In this document: positions 8,682-17,205 of the stretch, one piece after another
Position numbering within the stretch: position 1 is the first letter of the stretch
How the letters are laid out: each line of letters starts with the position of its first letter
DNA from: Allomuricauda ruestringensis DSM 13258
Lineage (GTDB): Bacteria > Bacteroidota > Bacteroidia > Flavobacteriales > Flavobacteriaceae
DNA: 64,000 nt
Assembly: GCF_000224085.1 (NCBI RefSeq)
Contig: NC_015945.1
Span: 2,403,501 to 2,467,500, forward strand
Reading direction: 5' to 3'
Made by a program: the position numbers and the translations under genes
The notes under the pieces: model-generated
Told to the model about the DNA's origin: nothing
Databases searched by the model: none
What the model saw: the letters and a program-made list of their open reading frames with translations, nothing else

Positions 8682-10152
8682 TTTTAGGTTCAGATTTCTT
8701 GGTCCTGATGAGCCAAAGACCGATAAATGTCAATAAACCGTTGAGTGGTAACAATTCATAGCCAACTTGATACCCGCCCAAATAATCTGCGGGTACACTG
8801 GCAACCAAAACTATGGTGCCCACCGAAGCTAGTGCAACTATCCAAACATAACTATCCTTGATCTTATGCTTGGTTAAGATGCCAAAGGCAAAAAGACCCA
8901 ATAAAGGGCCGTAGGTATAACCGGCTACAGTAAGCAGACTATCAATAACATTGCTGCTAAGGATGTATTTAAAGGCGATAATAACAATCACCAATACTAC
9001 GCTCATTACAATATGGGTGCGTTTTCTGATACGCTTTTGCTCTTTATCCTCTTTTTCTTCAACATTTAAAAAGTCCACACAAAAAGATGTGGTCAGGGAA
9101 GTAAGTGCACTGTCAGCACTACTATAAGCGGCGGCAATCAATCCAAGCATAAAAGTAATGGCCAAGGCCAATCCCAAACCGCCATTTAGGGCAATTTCAG
9201 GGAATAACAAGTCGGTTTTAGGAGTACCGTCCATCAAAGGAATTCCAATGCCCTCCCTTTTTGCATAGATAAAAAGCAAGGCGCCCAATAGCATAAATAA
9301 AAATGTGACGCCTACCAGTACAAAACTGAAAGAAACCATGTTCTTTTGGGCATCTTTCAAGGATTTGCAGGTGAGGTTTTTTTGCATCATATCCTGATCT
9401 AGGCCCGTCATGCAAATAGTCACGAACATTCCCCCTACAAAGGATTTAATAAAATAACTTTTGTTCAAAAAACTATCCGTTATTAAAAAGTCATTGTAAT
9501 TCTTTAATTCTTCCGAAGCCAAGAACTCACCAAAACTCCATCCCAATTCCTTGTTTATCATTACAATGGAAAGGATTACGGCCAAAATCATAAAAAGTGT
9601 CTGCAAGGTATCGGTCCAAACAATGGTTTTTATTCCCCCTTTGTTTGTGTAGAGCCAAATCAATAAAATAGAAATGACCACCGTAAACTCGAAACGAACC
9701 CCAAGGTCATCAAAAACAAATTGCTGCAAAACAATGGCGACCAAGTACAATCTAAAAGCGGCACCCAAAACCCGGGATATAAAAAAGAAAAAGGCTCCGG
9801 TGCGGTGGCTTACTTTTCCAAAACGATCAAGCAAATACTCGTAAATAGAGGTGAGGTTCAGCTTGTAATACAGGGGCAACAATATAAATGCCACTACAAA
9901 ATAGCCAAAAAGATATCCAAGAACCACTTGCATATAGGTCAATTGGCTATCTCCCACCCATCCGGGAACCGATATAAAGGTTACACCCGATAGCGAAGCA
10001 CCCACCATACCAAAGGCAACAACGTACCATGGGGATTGCTTACCGGCCTTAAAAAAATCGGCGTTGGAATCGTTTTTACCAGTAAAGTATGAGATAAGGA
10101 TGAGCACCAAGAAATAGGCACCTATAAGCAACAGAATTTGTGTGGCTGACAT
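8665..10152 (-). CDS. Sodium:solute symporter (SSS family)
   Basis: 495-residue inner-membrane transporter with about 13 hydrophobic segments, matching the SSF fold. Diagnostic stretches are [17 protein letters not shown] near residue 52-68 and [21 protein letters not shown] near 340-360, the latter being the conserved Na+-binding region of the family. The substrate is not predictable from sequence; relatives carry sugars, amino acids, vitamins or sialic acid. The ATG at 10152 ([19 protein letters not shown]) places the first membrane helix at the extreme N-terminus. It is divergent from recR and monocistronic. Confidence 0.9.
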   Translation of the reverse strand: MSATQILLLIGAYFLVLILISYFTGKNDSNADFFKAGKQSPWYVVAFGMVGASLSGVTFISVPGWVGDSQLTYMQVVLGYLFGYFVVAFILLPLYYKLNLTSIYEYLLDRFGKVSHRTGAFFFFISRVLGAAFRLYLVAIVLQQFVFDDLGVRFEFTVVISILLIWLYTNKGGIKTIVWTDTLQTLFMILAVILSIVMINKELGWSFGEFLASEELKNYNDFLITDSFLNKSYFIKSFVGGMFVTICMTGLDQDMMQKNLTCKSLKDAQKNMVSFSFVLVGVTFLFMLLGALLFIYAKREGIGIPLMDGTPKTDLLFPEIALNGGLGLALAITFMLGLIAAAYSSADSALTSLTTSFCVDFLNVEEKEDKEQKRIRKRTHIVMSVVLVIVIIAFKYILSSNVIDSLLTVAGYTYGPLLGLFAFGILTKHKIKDSYVWIVALASVGTIVLVASVPADYLGGYQVGYELLPLNGLLTFIGLWLIRTKKSEPKTSIAQ

Positions 10153-10204
10153 ATTTGCAATTTGATTTGCAAAGTACGAAAGTAAATTGGTAACAGTAAA
10201 ATCG

Positions 10205-10212
10205 TAATTTTG
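10205..10212 (+). promoter_or_regulatory. Candidate -7 box of recR
   Basis: TAATTTTG matches the Bacteroidota -7 consensus TAnnTTTG exactly and lies 17 bases before the recR ATG. A TTG at 10187-10189 is closer than the usual 19-20 base spacing. Confidence 0.45.
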
Positions 10213-10228
10213 TAGTAGAATTGATGCT

Positions 10229-10849
10229 ATGGAATTTTCATCGAAGCTATTGGAAAATGCAGTTTACGAAATGTCGCAATTGCCGGGAATCGGTAAGCGA
10301 ACGGCATTACGGCTGGTATTGCACCTGCTAAAACAGCCCGAAGAAAGGACCGAACTGTTGGCACATGCCCTGCTAAAATTGAAGAGCGAGGTCAATTTTT
10401 GTAAAAACTGCCACAATATTTCCGATACCGAACTGTGCGAAATTTGCGCCAATCCCAAACGGGATGAAACCATCGTTTGTGTGGTGGAGGACATTAGGGA
10501 TGTAATGGCCATTGAGAATACATCGCAGTACAATGGATTGTACCATGTACTGGGAGGTAAAATATCCCCCATGGAAGGCGTGGGTCCCCAAGACCTAAAT
10601 ATAGCATCGTTGGTCAATAAGGTGAAGAATGGAGTTGTAAAAGAATTGATTTTGGCCCTGAGTTCCACCATGGAAGGCGATACCACTAATTTTTATATTT
10701 ATAAACAATTGGACGGACTGGAGGTTACAACTTCCACGATTGCCAGAGGTATCTCGGTCGGGGATGAATTGGAATATGCGGATGAGGTAACTTTGGGAAG
10801 AAGTATCATCAATAGAGTGCCTTTTGAAAGCTCTATAAAAGCGAATTAA
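10229..10849 (+). CDS. recR: Recombination protein RecR
   Basis: Component of RecFOR, which loads RecA at single-strand gaps during recombinational repair. The 206 residues show the helix-hairpin-helix ([20 protein letters not shown], 15-34), a four-cysteine zinc finger (C58, C61, C70, C73) and a Toprim domain beginning [14 protein letters not shown]. The length equals the family norm. It is preceded by a good -7 box and is divergent from the symporter. In many bacteria recR sits next to dnaX or a YbaB gene; here it stands alone. Confidence 0.97.
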   Translation: MEFSSKLLENAVYEMSQLPGIGKRTALRLVLHLLKQPEERTELLAHALLKLKSEVNFCKNCHNISDTELCEICANPKRDETIVCVVEDIRDVMAIENTSQYNGLYHVLGGKISPMEGVGPQDLNIASLVNKVKNGVVKELILALSSTMEGDTTNFYIYKQLDGLEVTTSTIARGISVGDELEYADEVTLGRSIINRVPFESSIKAN

Positions 10850-10883
10850 TGAATATAAATCAAAAATAAGTCGATTTCTTTAG

Positions 10884-10891
10884 TATTTTTG
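10884..10891 (+). promoter_or_regulatory. Candidate -7 box of the E2 gene
   Basis: TATTTTTG fits TAnnTTTG and lies 37 bases before ATG 10929. No clear TTTG is seen 19-20 bases upstream. Confidence 0.4.
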
Positions 10892-10928
10892 TAAAATACA
10901 AATCAAAATCACTTTGATAAATACGAAT

Positions 10929-12290
10929 ATGTCAAAATTTGAATTGAAATTACCGCAAATGGGAGAAAGTGTCGCAGAAGCTACCTTGACCAACTGGTTG
11001 AAGGAAGTGGGCGATACCATTGAGATGGACGAGGCCATCTTTGAAATTGCCACCGATAAAGTGGATTCCGAAGTTCCCAGTGAAGTAGATGGAGTATTGT
11101 TGGAAAAGCGGTTCAATGTAGATGATGTCATAAAAGTTGGTGAAGTGGTCGCCGTAATCCAAATAGAAGGTGAAGTTGATCATGTAGCGGATGACAGCTC
11201 CGATGAAGAAATGGTAGAGGAACCAGCAGAAGTACCAGCGAGGGAATTGGAAGCCCAAATGGCGGGAGTGAAAGAGTCTGTTTCCGCCCCAGCGCCCGAT
11301 TTTTCAAGTTCGGAACGATTCTATTCACCTTTGGTGAAGAATATTGCCAAGGAAGAAAATGTTTCCATGGACGAATTGGAAGCCATTGTAGGAACGGGAA
11401 AAAAAGGCAGGGTCACAAAAAATGATATCATGGCCTATTTGGAAAACCGTTCCAATGGAAACGAAACCAAAGTAGAAGCAGCACCACAGCAAGAGGTCAA
11501 GACTGAAAAAGCATCCACACCCATAGCACCAAAAGAAACGGTTGCGGATAAACCAAAAGAATCCAAAGTTCAAGTGGGAGCAGGGGATGAGGTGATTCCG
11601 CTGACTCGAATGGGCAAATTGATCGCCCATCACATGATCGAGAGTGTATCTACATCGGCACATGTACAAAGTTTTGTGGAAGTGGATGTGACCAATGTGG
11701 TGAACTGGAGAAACAAGGTGAAGAATGCTTTCCAACAGCGAGAAGGTGAAAAATTGACCTTTACACCCATATTTATGGAAGCTGTGGCCATGGCCTTGAA
11801 AAAGTATCCGTTGATGAACATATCGTTGGATGGGGACAAGGTCATTAAAAAGAAAAACATCAACTTAGGTATGGCAGCAGCCCTGCCCGATGGTAATTTA
11901 ATAGTTCCCGTGATTAAAAATGCCGATCAATTGAACTTGGTAGGCATGGCTAAAACAGTGAACGACCTTGCCAGTAGAGCGAGAAATAATCAGTTAAAGC
12001 CCGACGAGGTAAAAGATGGTACATACACGGTAACCAATGTCGGTTCCTTCGGAAGCGTATTCGGAACGCCGATCATCAATCAACCACAAGTGGGAATCCT
12101 TGCGTTGGGGGCCATTAGAAAAATGCCATCGGTCATAGAAACCGATCAAGGAGAATATATCGGTATCCGAAGTAAAATGTACCTATCGCACAGTTACGAT
12201 CACCGCGTGGTAAACGGCGCATTGGGCGGAATGTTCGTTAAAGCCGTGGCCGATTATTTGGAAGCTTGGGACATAAACAGGGAAATATAA
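10929..12290 (+). CDS. 2-oxo acid dehydrogenase complex E2 (dihydrolipoamide acyltransferase)
   Basis: Core acyltransferase of a 2-oxoacid dehydrogenase complex, transferring the acyl group from lipoate to CoA. Domain order: lipoyl domain (1-76) with lipoylated Lys44 in EIATDKVDSEVP; an acidic then Pro/Ala-rich linker; peripheral subunit-binding domain (about 120-160, SPLVKNIAKEENVSMDELEAI); and the catalytic domain with the active-site HSYDHRVVNG (His425). ATG 10929 is chosen over TTG 10914 because it gives the standard MSKFELKLPQMGESV start. The length is 453. No E1 or E3 gene is adjacent, so pyruvate, oxoglutarate or branched-chain specificity stays open; branched-chain is my weak preference. 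Confidence 0.9.
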   Translation: MSKFELKLPQMGESVAEATLTNWLKEVGDTIEMDEAIFEIATDKVDSEVPSEVDGVLLEKRFNVDDVIKVGEVVAVIQIEGEVDHVADDSSDEEMVEEPAEVPARELEAQMAGVKESVSAPAPDFSSSERFYSPLVKNIAKEENVSMDELEAIVGTGKKGRVTKNDIMAYLENRSNGNETKVEAAPQQEVKTEKASTPIAPKETVADKPKESKVQVGAGDEVIPLTRMGKLIAHHMIESVSTSAHVQSFVEVDVTNVVNWRNKVKNAFQQREGEKLTFTPIFMEAVAMALKKYPLMNISLDGDKVIKKKNINLGMAAALPDGNLIVPVIKNADQLNLVGMAKTVNDLASRARNNQLKPDEVKDGTYTVTNVGSFGSVFGTPIINQPQVGILALGAIRKMPSVIETDQGEYIGIRSKMYLSHSYDHRVVNGALGGMFVKAVADYLEAWDINREI

Positions 12291-12362
12291 CGGAAAACCG
12301 TTCATATTCTTTTCACTATTCTTAATTTAGAAGCCCAGTGAATTTTATTTAAAAAGTCCCAC

Positions 12363-13136
12363 ATGCAATTACAATTGACCAAACCTATCTGCTTTTTCGA
12401 TTTGGAGACCACGGGAACCAACGTTGCAAAAGACAGAATAGTTGAAATATCCATCCTAAAGGTTTTTCCCAATGGAAACAAGGAAAGCAAGACATGGTTG
12501 GTGAACCCAGAAATGCCAATTCCTGCAGAATCTGAGGCCATTCATGGAATTTCCGATGAAAAGGTTGCTAACGAACCTACTTTTAAGCAATTGTCCAAAG
12601 ATATCTATGCCATGATTCGCGATAGTGATTTGGCGGGTTTCAACTCCGACAGGTTTGATATTCCCCTGTTGGCGGAGGAAATGCTTCGGGCCGACGTGGA
12701 TTTTGATATGAAGAGTATGGTCTCAGTAGATGTGCAGACCATTTTCCATAAAATGGAAAAGCGAACTTTGGAAGCGGCTTATAAATTCTATTGTGATAAG
12801 AATTTGGACGACGCCCATAGTGCCGAAGCTGATACCCTAGCAACCTATGAAGTATTGTTGGCACAGTTGGAACGGTATCCGGAACTTGAAAATGATATAA
12901 AAAAGCTGTCAGAGTTCACCACCAGAAGGCAAAATCTCGATTTTGCCGGTTTTATTGGATTGGATGAAGAGGAGAACCCTATTTTTTCCTTCGGAAAACA
13001 CAAAGGGAAAACAGTGGACGAGGTCATGGAAAAAGAGCCCGGTTATTTTGGTTGGATTCTGAATGCCGATTTCCCGTTGTACACCAAAAAAGTACTTACC
13101 CAAATAAAGTTGAGCAAGCTCAACAATAAATTTTAA
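12363..13136 (+). CDS. 3'-5' exonuclease (DnaQ/ExoX-like)
   Basis: DEDDh exonuclease related to the DNA polymerase III epsilon subunit and ExoX. Exo I is CFFDLETTGTNVAKDRIVEIS, with metal ligands Asp13 and Glu15. Exo II includes LAGFNSDRFDIPLL and Exo III covers DDAHSAEADTLATYEVL, where His and Asp complete the site. A C-terminal segment FGKHKGKTVDEVMEKEPGYFGWI (about 215-240) matches the small domain found at the end of ExoX-like proteins. The 257 residues suggest a free-standing repair nuclease rather than a replicase subunit. It begins a plus-strand gene run leading through FAH, Hpt and cinA. Confidence 0.87.
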   Translation: MQLQLTKPICFFDLETTGTNVAKDRIVEISILKVFPNGNKESKTWLVNPEMPIPAESEAIHGISDEKVANEPTFKQLSKDIYAMIRDSDLAGFNSDRFDIPLLAEEMLRADVDFDMKSMVSVDVQTIFHKMEKRTLEAAYKFYCDKNLDDAHSAEADTLATYEVLLAQLERYPELENDIKKLSEFTTRRQNLDFAGFIGLDEEENPIFSFGKHKGKTVDEVMEKEPGYFGWILNADFPLYTKKVLTQIKLSKLNNKF

Positions 13137-13165
13137 GATAAGAAGCGTTAACCCCATAACAGATT

Positions 13166-13777
13166 ATGAAGCTGATTTGTATAGGACGTAATTATGTTGA
13201 TCATATCGATGAATTAAATAACGAGCGTCCGGATGAACCGGTGGTTTTTATAAAACCCGATTCTGCCATTTTGCCCAAAGAACAAGATTTTTATATCCCC
13301 GAGTTTTCTCAAGATGTACATTATGAAGTAGAGGTCTTGGTGAAAATCAAAAAAGTGGGAAAACATATATCCAAAGCTTTTGCACACAAGTATTATGATG
13401 AAATAGGGTTGGGCATAGATTTTACGGCAAGAGACCTTCAATCCAAATTAAAATCCAAAGGATTGCCCTGGGAAAAGGCCAAAGGATTTGATGGAGCGGC
13501 CGTGGTTGGCAAGTGGTTGTCCAAAAATAAATTTAAAGATTTGGACAATCTAAATTTTTCACTGTCAAAAAATGGAGAAAAAATGCAAGAAGGGAATACC
13601 TCTTTGATGCTGTGGAAGATAGATGAAATTATAGCGTATGTATCTACTTATTTTATGCTAAAAAAGGGCGACATTATCTTTACCGGTACGCCTGCCGGTG
13701 TTGGTAAAGTAAGCCCAAATGACTACCTTGTCGGTACATTGGAAGGTGAGCAACTGTTTGATATTAATGTAAAATAA
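13166..13777 (+). CDS. Fumarylacetoacetate hydrolase family protein
   Basis: Member of the FAH superfamily, metal-dependent C-C hydrolases/decarboxylases that act on 2-oxo acids. Sequence marks are the N-terminal IGRNYVDHIDELNNERPDEPVVFIKP, the metal-binding DVHYEVEVLVKI (Glu-x-Glu), IGLGIDFTARDLQ and the C-terminal FTGTPAGVGKV. At 203 residues it is a compact single-domain member like YcgM. The substrate is unknown; oxaloacetate decarboxylase or acylpyruvase activity is typical of this size class. Its TAA overlaps the Hpt gene ATG by one base, indicating translational coupling. Confidence 0.88.
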   Translation: MKLICIGRNYVDHIDELNNERPDEPVVFIKPDSAILPKEQDFYIPEFSQDVHYEVEVLVKIKKVGKHISKAFAHKYYDEIGLGIDFTARDLQSKLKSKGLPWEKAKGFDGAAVVGKWLSKNKFKDLDNLNFSLSKNGEKMQEGNTSLMLWKIDEIIAYVSTYFMLKKGDIIFTGTPAGVGKVSPNDYLVGTLEGEQLFDINVK

Positions 13778-14115
13778 TGATTTACAACCTCGATAAAATA
13801 AATGAAATGGCTGATGGTGATGAGGATTTCATTACCTCTGTAATTTCTGTGTTTTTGGAAGAAGTCCCAGAAGATTTGGAAAGCCTTGAAAAGGCGATCA
13901 GCTGTAAGGACTACGAAAACATATACAAGCTAGCGCACAAAATTAAACCCAACGTGGATATTTTGGGCATGGAGCAAACAAGGGCCAAGGCACTCGAAAT
14001 AGAGACCTTGGGCAAAACTACAGGTAGTATGGAGGAGATTGAAGAAAAATTTCCTATCCTTAAAAAAGATGTACTCCAAGTGGTCGCCGAACTAAAAAAC
14101 GACTTTAATTTATAG
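13777..14115 (+). CDS. Hpt domain phosphotransfer protein
   Basis: 112-residue stand-alone histidine phosphotransfer domain, which shuttles phosphate between hybrid kinases and response regulators. The signature is IYKLAHKIKPNVDILGM, with phosphoacceptor His54 and the usual basic residue Lys57 three positions later, inside a four-helix bundle. No hybrid kinase or receiver gene is nearby. The start overlaps the FAH stop by one base and the stop abuts the cinA ATG, so it is expressed from a metabolic/repair operon, not a signalling locus. Its partners must be encoded elsewhere. Confidence 0.85.
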   Translation: MIYNLDKINEMADGDEDFITSVISVFLEEVPEDLESLEKAISCKDYENIYKLAHKIKPNVDILGMEQTRAKALEIETLGKTTGSMEEIEEKFPILKKDVLQVVAELKNDFNL

Positions 14116-15366
14116 ATGCAAGCCGAGATAATCACCATTGGGGACGAAATTCTCATTGGGCAGATTGTAGATTCCAATTCAGCGTTTATTTCCAAAGAGC
14201 TGAACAAAATTGGAGTCTCGGTCTATCAAATTACTTCCGTGCAAGACGATAGGGAGCATATACTTAAATCTCTAAAAGAAGCAGGGGAACGCTCTTCGGT
14301 GGTCATCATTACGGGGGGGTTGGGCCCCACAAAAGATGACGTGACCAAGCATGCTCTTTGTGAGTTCTTTGAGGACGAACTTGTTCGGGACGATTCGGTT
14401 TTGGGTCATATTGAAGAACTCTTCAGAAAATATATCACCACCCCTATTTCTGATTTGAATAGGGAGCAAGCCATGGTTCCATCCAATGCTACGGTGTTGC
14501 ACAACGAATTTGGCACCGCCCCTGGATTATGGATGAAAAAAGGAAAAACTGCCTATGCTTCACTTCCGGGCGTTCCTTACGAGATGAGAAATCTGATCAT
14601 CAAATCCGTATTGCCCAAAATTATTGAAGATTACGAACGCCCCCATATAGTTCATAAAACCATTATGACCTATGGTATGGGAGAGAGTGCCGTGGCGGAA
14701 AAACTGGAGGATTGGGAGAATAATCTACCATCTTTTATAAAGTTTGCCTACTTGCCCAACCTTGGGAGCGTAAGGTTACGGCTTTCAGCTAAAGGAACAG
14801 ATAAAGAAGCATTAATGGCCGGTATAGAGGAACAGGTTAAAAAGTTGTATCCTTTGATTGGCGACATAATTTATGGTGAAGAGGAGGAAGATGGAAGAGT
14901 GGAGAAACAGATCGGTACTTTATTGACCGATAAAAAAATGAGCTTGGCCACCGCCGAAAGTTTTACGGGCGGCAGTATTGCAGAAAGAATTACGGCGGTG
15001 CCGGGAGCATCCAATTATTTTAAGGGAAGTATAGTGTGCTATGCCACCGAGATGAAAGTGAAATTGTTGGACGTGCCACAAGAGCTTATAGACAAACATT
15101 CCGTGGTCAGCGAAGAAGTTGCCGTAGCCATGGCCAATAATGTGAAGAAAAAGTTGGAAACCGATTTTGCGATTGCCACTACAGGTAACGCGGGACCCAC
15201 CAAAGGTGATTCCGATGCCGAGGTGGGAACGGTATATATAGGTATAAGTACGCCAAAGGCTACTTTTGCCCAAAAATTCGTGATGGGCAAGCATCGGGAA
15301 AGGGTCGTGAAAAAGTCTGTAAACAAGGCTTTTGAACTCTTGTACAAAGAAATTTTAAATTTCTGA
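14116..15366 (+). CDS. cinA: CinA-family protein
   Basis: CinA proteins combine an N-terminal molybdopterin-binding-like (COG1058) domain with ADP-ribose pyrophosphatase activity and a C-terminal nicotinamide-nucleotide amidase (PncC-like) domain; together they recycle pyridine nucleotides. The N-terminal domain begins [21 protein letters not shown] and has the [12 protein letters not shown] loop. The C-terminal domain begins near residue 270 with [17 protein letters not shown] and contains [11 protein letters not shown]. The 416 residues equal the usual length. The ATG directly follows the Hpt stop codon. The historical name competence/damage-inducible protein does not imply competence here. 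Confidence 0.94.
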   Translation: MQAEIITIGDEILIGQIVDSNSAFISKELNKIGVSVYQITSVQDDREHILKSLKEAGERSSVVIITGGLGPTKDDVTKHALCEFFEDELVRDDSVLGHIEELFRKYITTPISDLNREQAMVPSNATVLHNEFGTAPGLWMKKGKTAYASLPGVPYEMRNLIIKSVLPKIIEDYERPHIVHKTIMTYGMGESAVAEKLEDWENNLPSFIKFAYLPNLGSVRLRLSAKGTDKEALMAGIEEQVKKLYPLIGDIIYGEEEEDGRVEKQIGTLLTDKKMSLATAESFTGGSIAERITAVPGASNYFKGSIVCYATEMKVKLLDVPQELIDKHSVVSEEVAVAMANNVKKKLETDFAIATTGNAGPTKGDSDAEVGTVYIGISTPKATFAQKFVMGKHRERVVKKSVNKAFELLYKEILNF

Positions 15367-15374
15367 AAAAGAAT

Positions 15375-15406
15375 TTTGTACGTCCCATTAAAATGGTATA
15401 AATTTG
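15375..15406 (+). promoter_or_regulatory. Promoter of the rpmB-rpmG-DUF4295 operon
   Basis: TTTG (15375-15378), a 20-base spacer and TAAATTTG (15399-15406) match the Bacteroidota housekeeping promoter TTTG/TAnnTTTG. Transcription would begin near 15413, giving a leader of about 28 nt. Confidence 0.75.
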
Positions 15407-15440
15407 CAGCCTCAATAAAATCACTCAAATAGTTAGGGAG

Positions 15441-15668
15441 ATGTCTAAAGTTTGTGAAGTAACAGGAAAAAAGGTGATGTTTGGAAACAACGTTTCCTTT
15501 TCTATCAATAAGACCAAAAGGAGGTTCGATGCGAATATCTCCAAGAAGAGATTTTATATTCCAGAGGAAGATCGTTGGATAACCTTGAACGTTTCTGCCC
15601 GTGGGTTGAAAATCATCAACAAAAAAGGAATCTCTGCTGTCTTGAAGGAAATCAATTCCAAAAAGTAA
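15441..15668 (+). CDS. rpmB: 50S ribosomal protein L28 (bL28)
   Basis: Large-subunit ribosomal protein of 75 residues. The start MSKVCEVTGKKVMFGNNVSF and the end ARGLKIINKKGISAVLKEI are the standard L28 sequence, with INKTKRRFDANI in the middle. It is the first gene of a three-gene operon with L33 and a DUF4295 protein, an arrangement conserved in Bacteroidota. It has its own strong promoter with a short leader. Confidence 0.97.
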   Translation: MSKVCEVTGKKVMFGNNVSFSINKTKRRFDANISKKRFYIPEEDRWITLNVSARGLKIINKKGISAVLKEINSKK

Positions 15669-15696
15669 GTTGTAAAAGCATTATAAGTACAATACA

Positions 15697-15879
15697 ATGG
15701 CAAAGAAAGGAAATAGGGTTCAGGTAATTTTAGAGTGTACAGAGCACAAAGAATCTGGTATGCCAGGTACTTCTAGATACATTACCACAAAGAACAAAAA
15801 GAACACGCCAGATAGGATGGAAATCAAAAAATTCAACCCTATCCTTAAGCGTATGACGGTTCATAAAGAAATTAAGTAA
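15697..15879 (+). CDS. rpmG: 50S ribosomal protein L33 (bL33)
   Basis: 60-residue large-subunit protein near the E site. The [18 protein letters not shown] start and the [18 protein letters not shown] core are diagnostic. Only one cysteine is present, so this is the zinc-independent (C-minus) form. It is separated from rpmB by 28 bases and followed 38 bases later by the DUF4295 gene in the same operon. Confidence 0.97.
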   Translation: MAKKGNRVQVILECTEHKESGMPGTSRYITTKNKKNTPDRMEIKKFNPILKRMTVHKEIK

Positions 15880-15917
15880 TAGCTTTTTACAAAGTAAAAG
15901 GCAGAAAAACATAAGCC

Positions 15918-16070
15918 ATGGCAAAGAAAACAGTAGCAACGCTTCAGTCATCATCCAAAAGATTGACAAAGGCCATCAAAATGGTTAAATCTCCAAAAAC
16001 TGGGGCTTACACTTTTGTAGAGTCTGTAATGCCACCAGAAATGGTAAATGACTGGTTGAACAGCAAATAA
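15918..16070 (+). CDS. DUF4295 small basic protein, probable ribosome-associated
   Basis: 50-residue lysine-rich protein, MAKKTVATLQSSSKR at the start and MPPEMVNDWLNSK at the end, as in the Bacteroidota DUF4295 family. Its constant position behind rpmB and rpmG, its size and its charge suggest a ribosomal protein specific to this phylum. An extra flavobacterial large-subunit protein named bL38 has been described; that this gene encodes it is my inference. A perfect terminator follows 25 bases after the stop. Confidence 0.85.
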   Translation: MAKKTVATLQSSSKRLTKAIKMVKSPKTGAYTFVESVMPPEMVNDWLNSK

Positions 16071-16094
16071 GGAAAACTTCCTTGCACAATATAG

Positions 16095-16118
16095 AAGCCG
16101 CTTTTTAGCGGCTTTTTT
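16095..16118 (+). terminator. Terminator of the rpmB operon
   Basis: AAGCCGCT-TTTT-AGCGGCTT followed by a T run; a perfect 8-bp stem. Confidence 0.9.
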
Positions 16119-16214
16119 ATTTTTATGACTTTGTATTTTACTAACTTCGACTACAATCATAAGCGTAATCCGTCCCGATCAAATTTTGTATTAACAAAAC
16201 TCCCCTTACTTTCC

Positions 16215-16222
16215 TATCTTTG
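16215..16222 (+). promoter_or_regulatory. Candidate -7 box of ftsY
   Basis: TATCTTTG matches TAnnTTTG and lies 21 bases before ATG 16244. The nearest TTTG (16185-16188) is 26 bases upstream, longer than usual. The box lies inside the apparent 5-prime extension of the ORF, which supports ATG 16244 as the true start. Confidence 0.5.
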
Positions 16223-16243
16223 ACCATTAGCAAAGAACACAGG

Positions 16244-17200
16244 ATGAGTCTATTCAAAAATATATTTTCAAAGGATAAAAAAGAGACCTTGGACAAGGGG
16301 CTCGAAAAATCCAAAACCACTTTTTTCGGTAAATTAGGAAAGGCCGTAGCGGGCAAATCCAAAGTTGATGATGAGGTACTTGATAGTCTGGAAGAAATCT
16401 TGGTAACTTCCGATGTGGGCGTGAACACCACCCTTAAAATCATTGATCGTATTGAAGAACGAGTGTCACGGGATAAGTACATGGGCACCGACGAACTCAA
16501 CACTATCTTACGTGAAGAAATTGCAGGTTTGCTTTCTGAAACAAATTCAGGGGAGGATACCGAAATTACTGTCCCTAAAGATAAAAAGCCCTACGTAATT
16601 ATGGTGGTAGGTGTAAATGGTGTGGGTAAAACAACCACCATTGGTAAATTGGCCCATAAGTTTAAAAGTAAAGGGATGAAAGTGGTGCTGGGAGCAGCCG
16701 ACACCTTCCGTGCTGCCGCCATTGACCAATTGGAAGTATGGGCAAAACGGGTAGATGTCCCTATCGTGAAGCAAAAAATGGGCAGCGACCCCGCTTCCGT
16801 GGCATTTGATACCTTGAGTTCGGCGGTGGCAGAAAATGCAGACGTGGTTTTGGTGGATACCGCAGGCCGTTTGCACAACAAAGTGAATTTAATGAACGAA
16901 CTATCCAAGGTTAAGCGAGTGATGCAAAAAGTAGTTCCCGACGCGCCCCACGAAGTACTTTTGGTACTCGATGGTTCTACGGGGCAGAACGCATTTGAAC
17001 AGGCCAAACAATTTACCAAGGCTACCGAAGTGACCAGTTTGGCCGTCACCAAGTTGGATGGAACCGCTAAAGGTGGTGTTGTTATCGGTATTTCCGACCA
17101 ATTCCAGATTCCCGTAAAATACATCGGAGTGGGTGAGGGCATCGAGGATTTACAGGTATTCAACAAATTCGAGTTTGTGGATTCATTCTTTAAATTATAA
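16244..17200 (+). CDS. ftsY: Signal recognition particle receptor FtsY
   Basis: SRP-receptor GTPase that docks ribosome-SRP complexes at the membrane for co-translational insertion. The 318 residues comprise a short N-terminal segment without the long acidic A domain of E. coli, the four-helix N domain (about 20-100) and the GTPase domain: G1 GVNGVGKT (123-130), DTFRAAAIDQL, G3 DTAGR, G4 TKLDGTAKGG and the closing GVGEGIEDLQVF. ATG 16244 gives MSLFKNIFSK; the longer reading from 16220 includes the promoter box. It is followed 5 bases later by the amidase lipoprotein gene. Confidence 0.96.
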   Translation: MSLFKNIFSKDKKETLDKGLEKSKTTFFGKLGKAVAGKSKVDDEVLDSLEEILVTSDVGVNTTLKIIDRIEERVSRDKYMGTDELNTILREEIAGLLSETNSGEDTEITVPKDKKPYVIMVVGVNGVGKTTTIGKLAHKFKSKGMKVVLGAADTFRAAAIDQLEVWAKRVDVPIVKQKMGSDPASVAFDTLSSAVAENADVVLVDTAGRLHNKVNLMNELSKVKRVMQKVVPDAPHEVLLVLDGSTGQNAFEQAKQFTKATEVTSLAVTKLDGTAKGGVVIGISDQFQIPVKYIGVGEGIEDLQVFNKFEFVDSFFKL

Positions 17201-17205
17201 AAATT

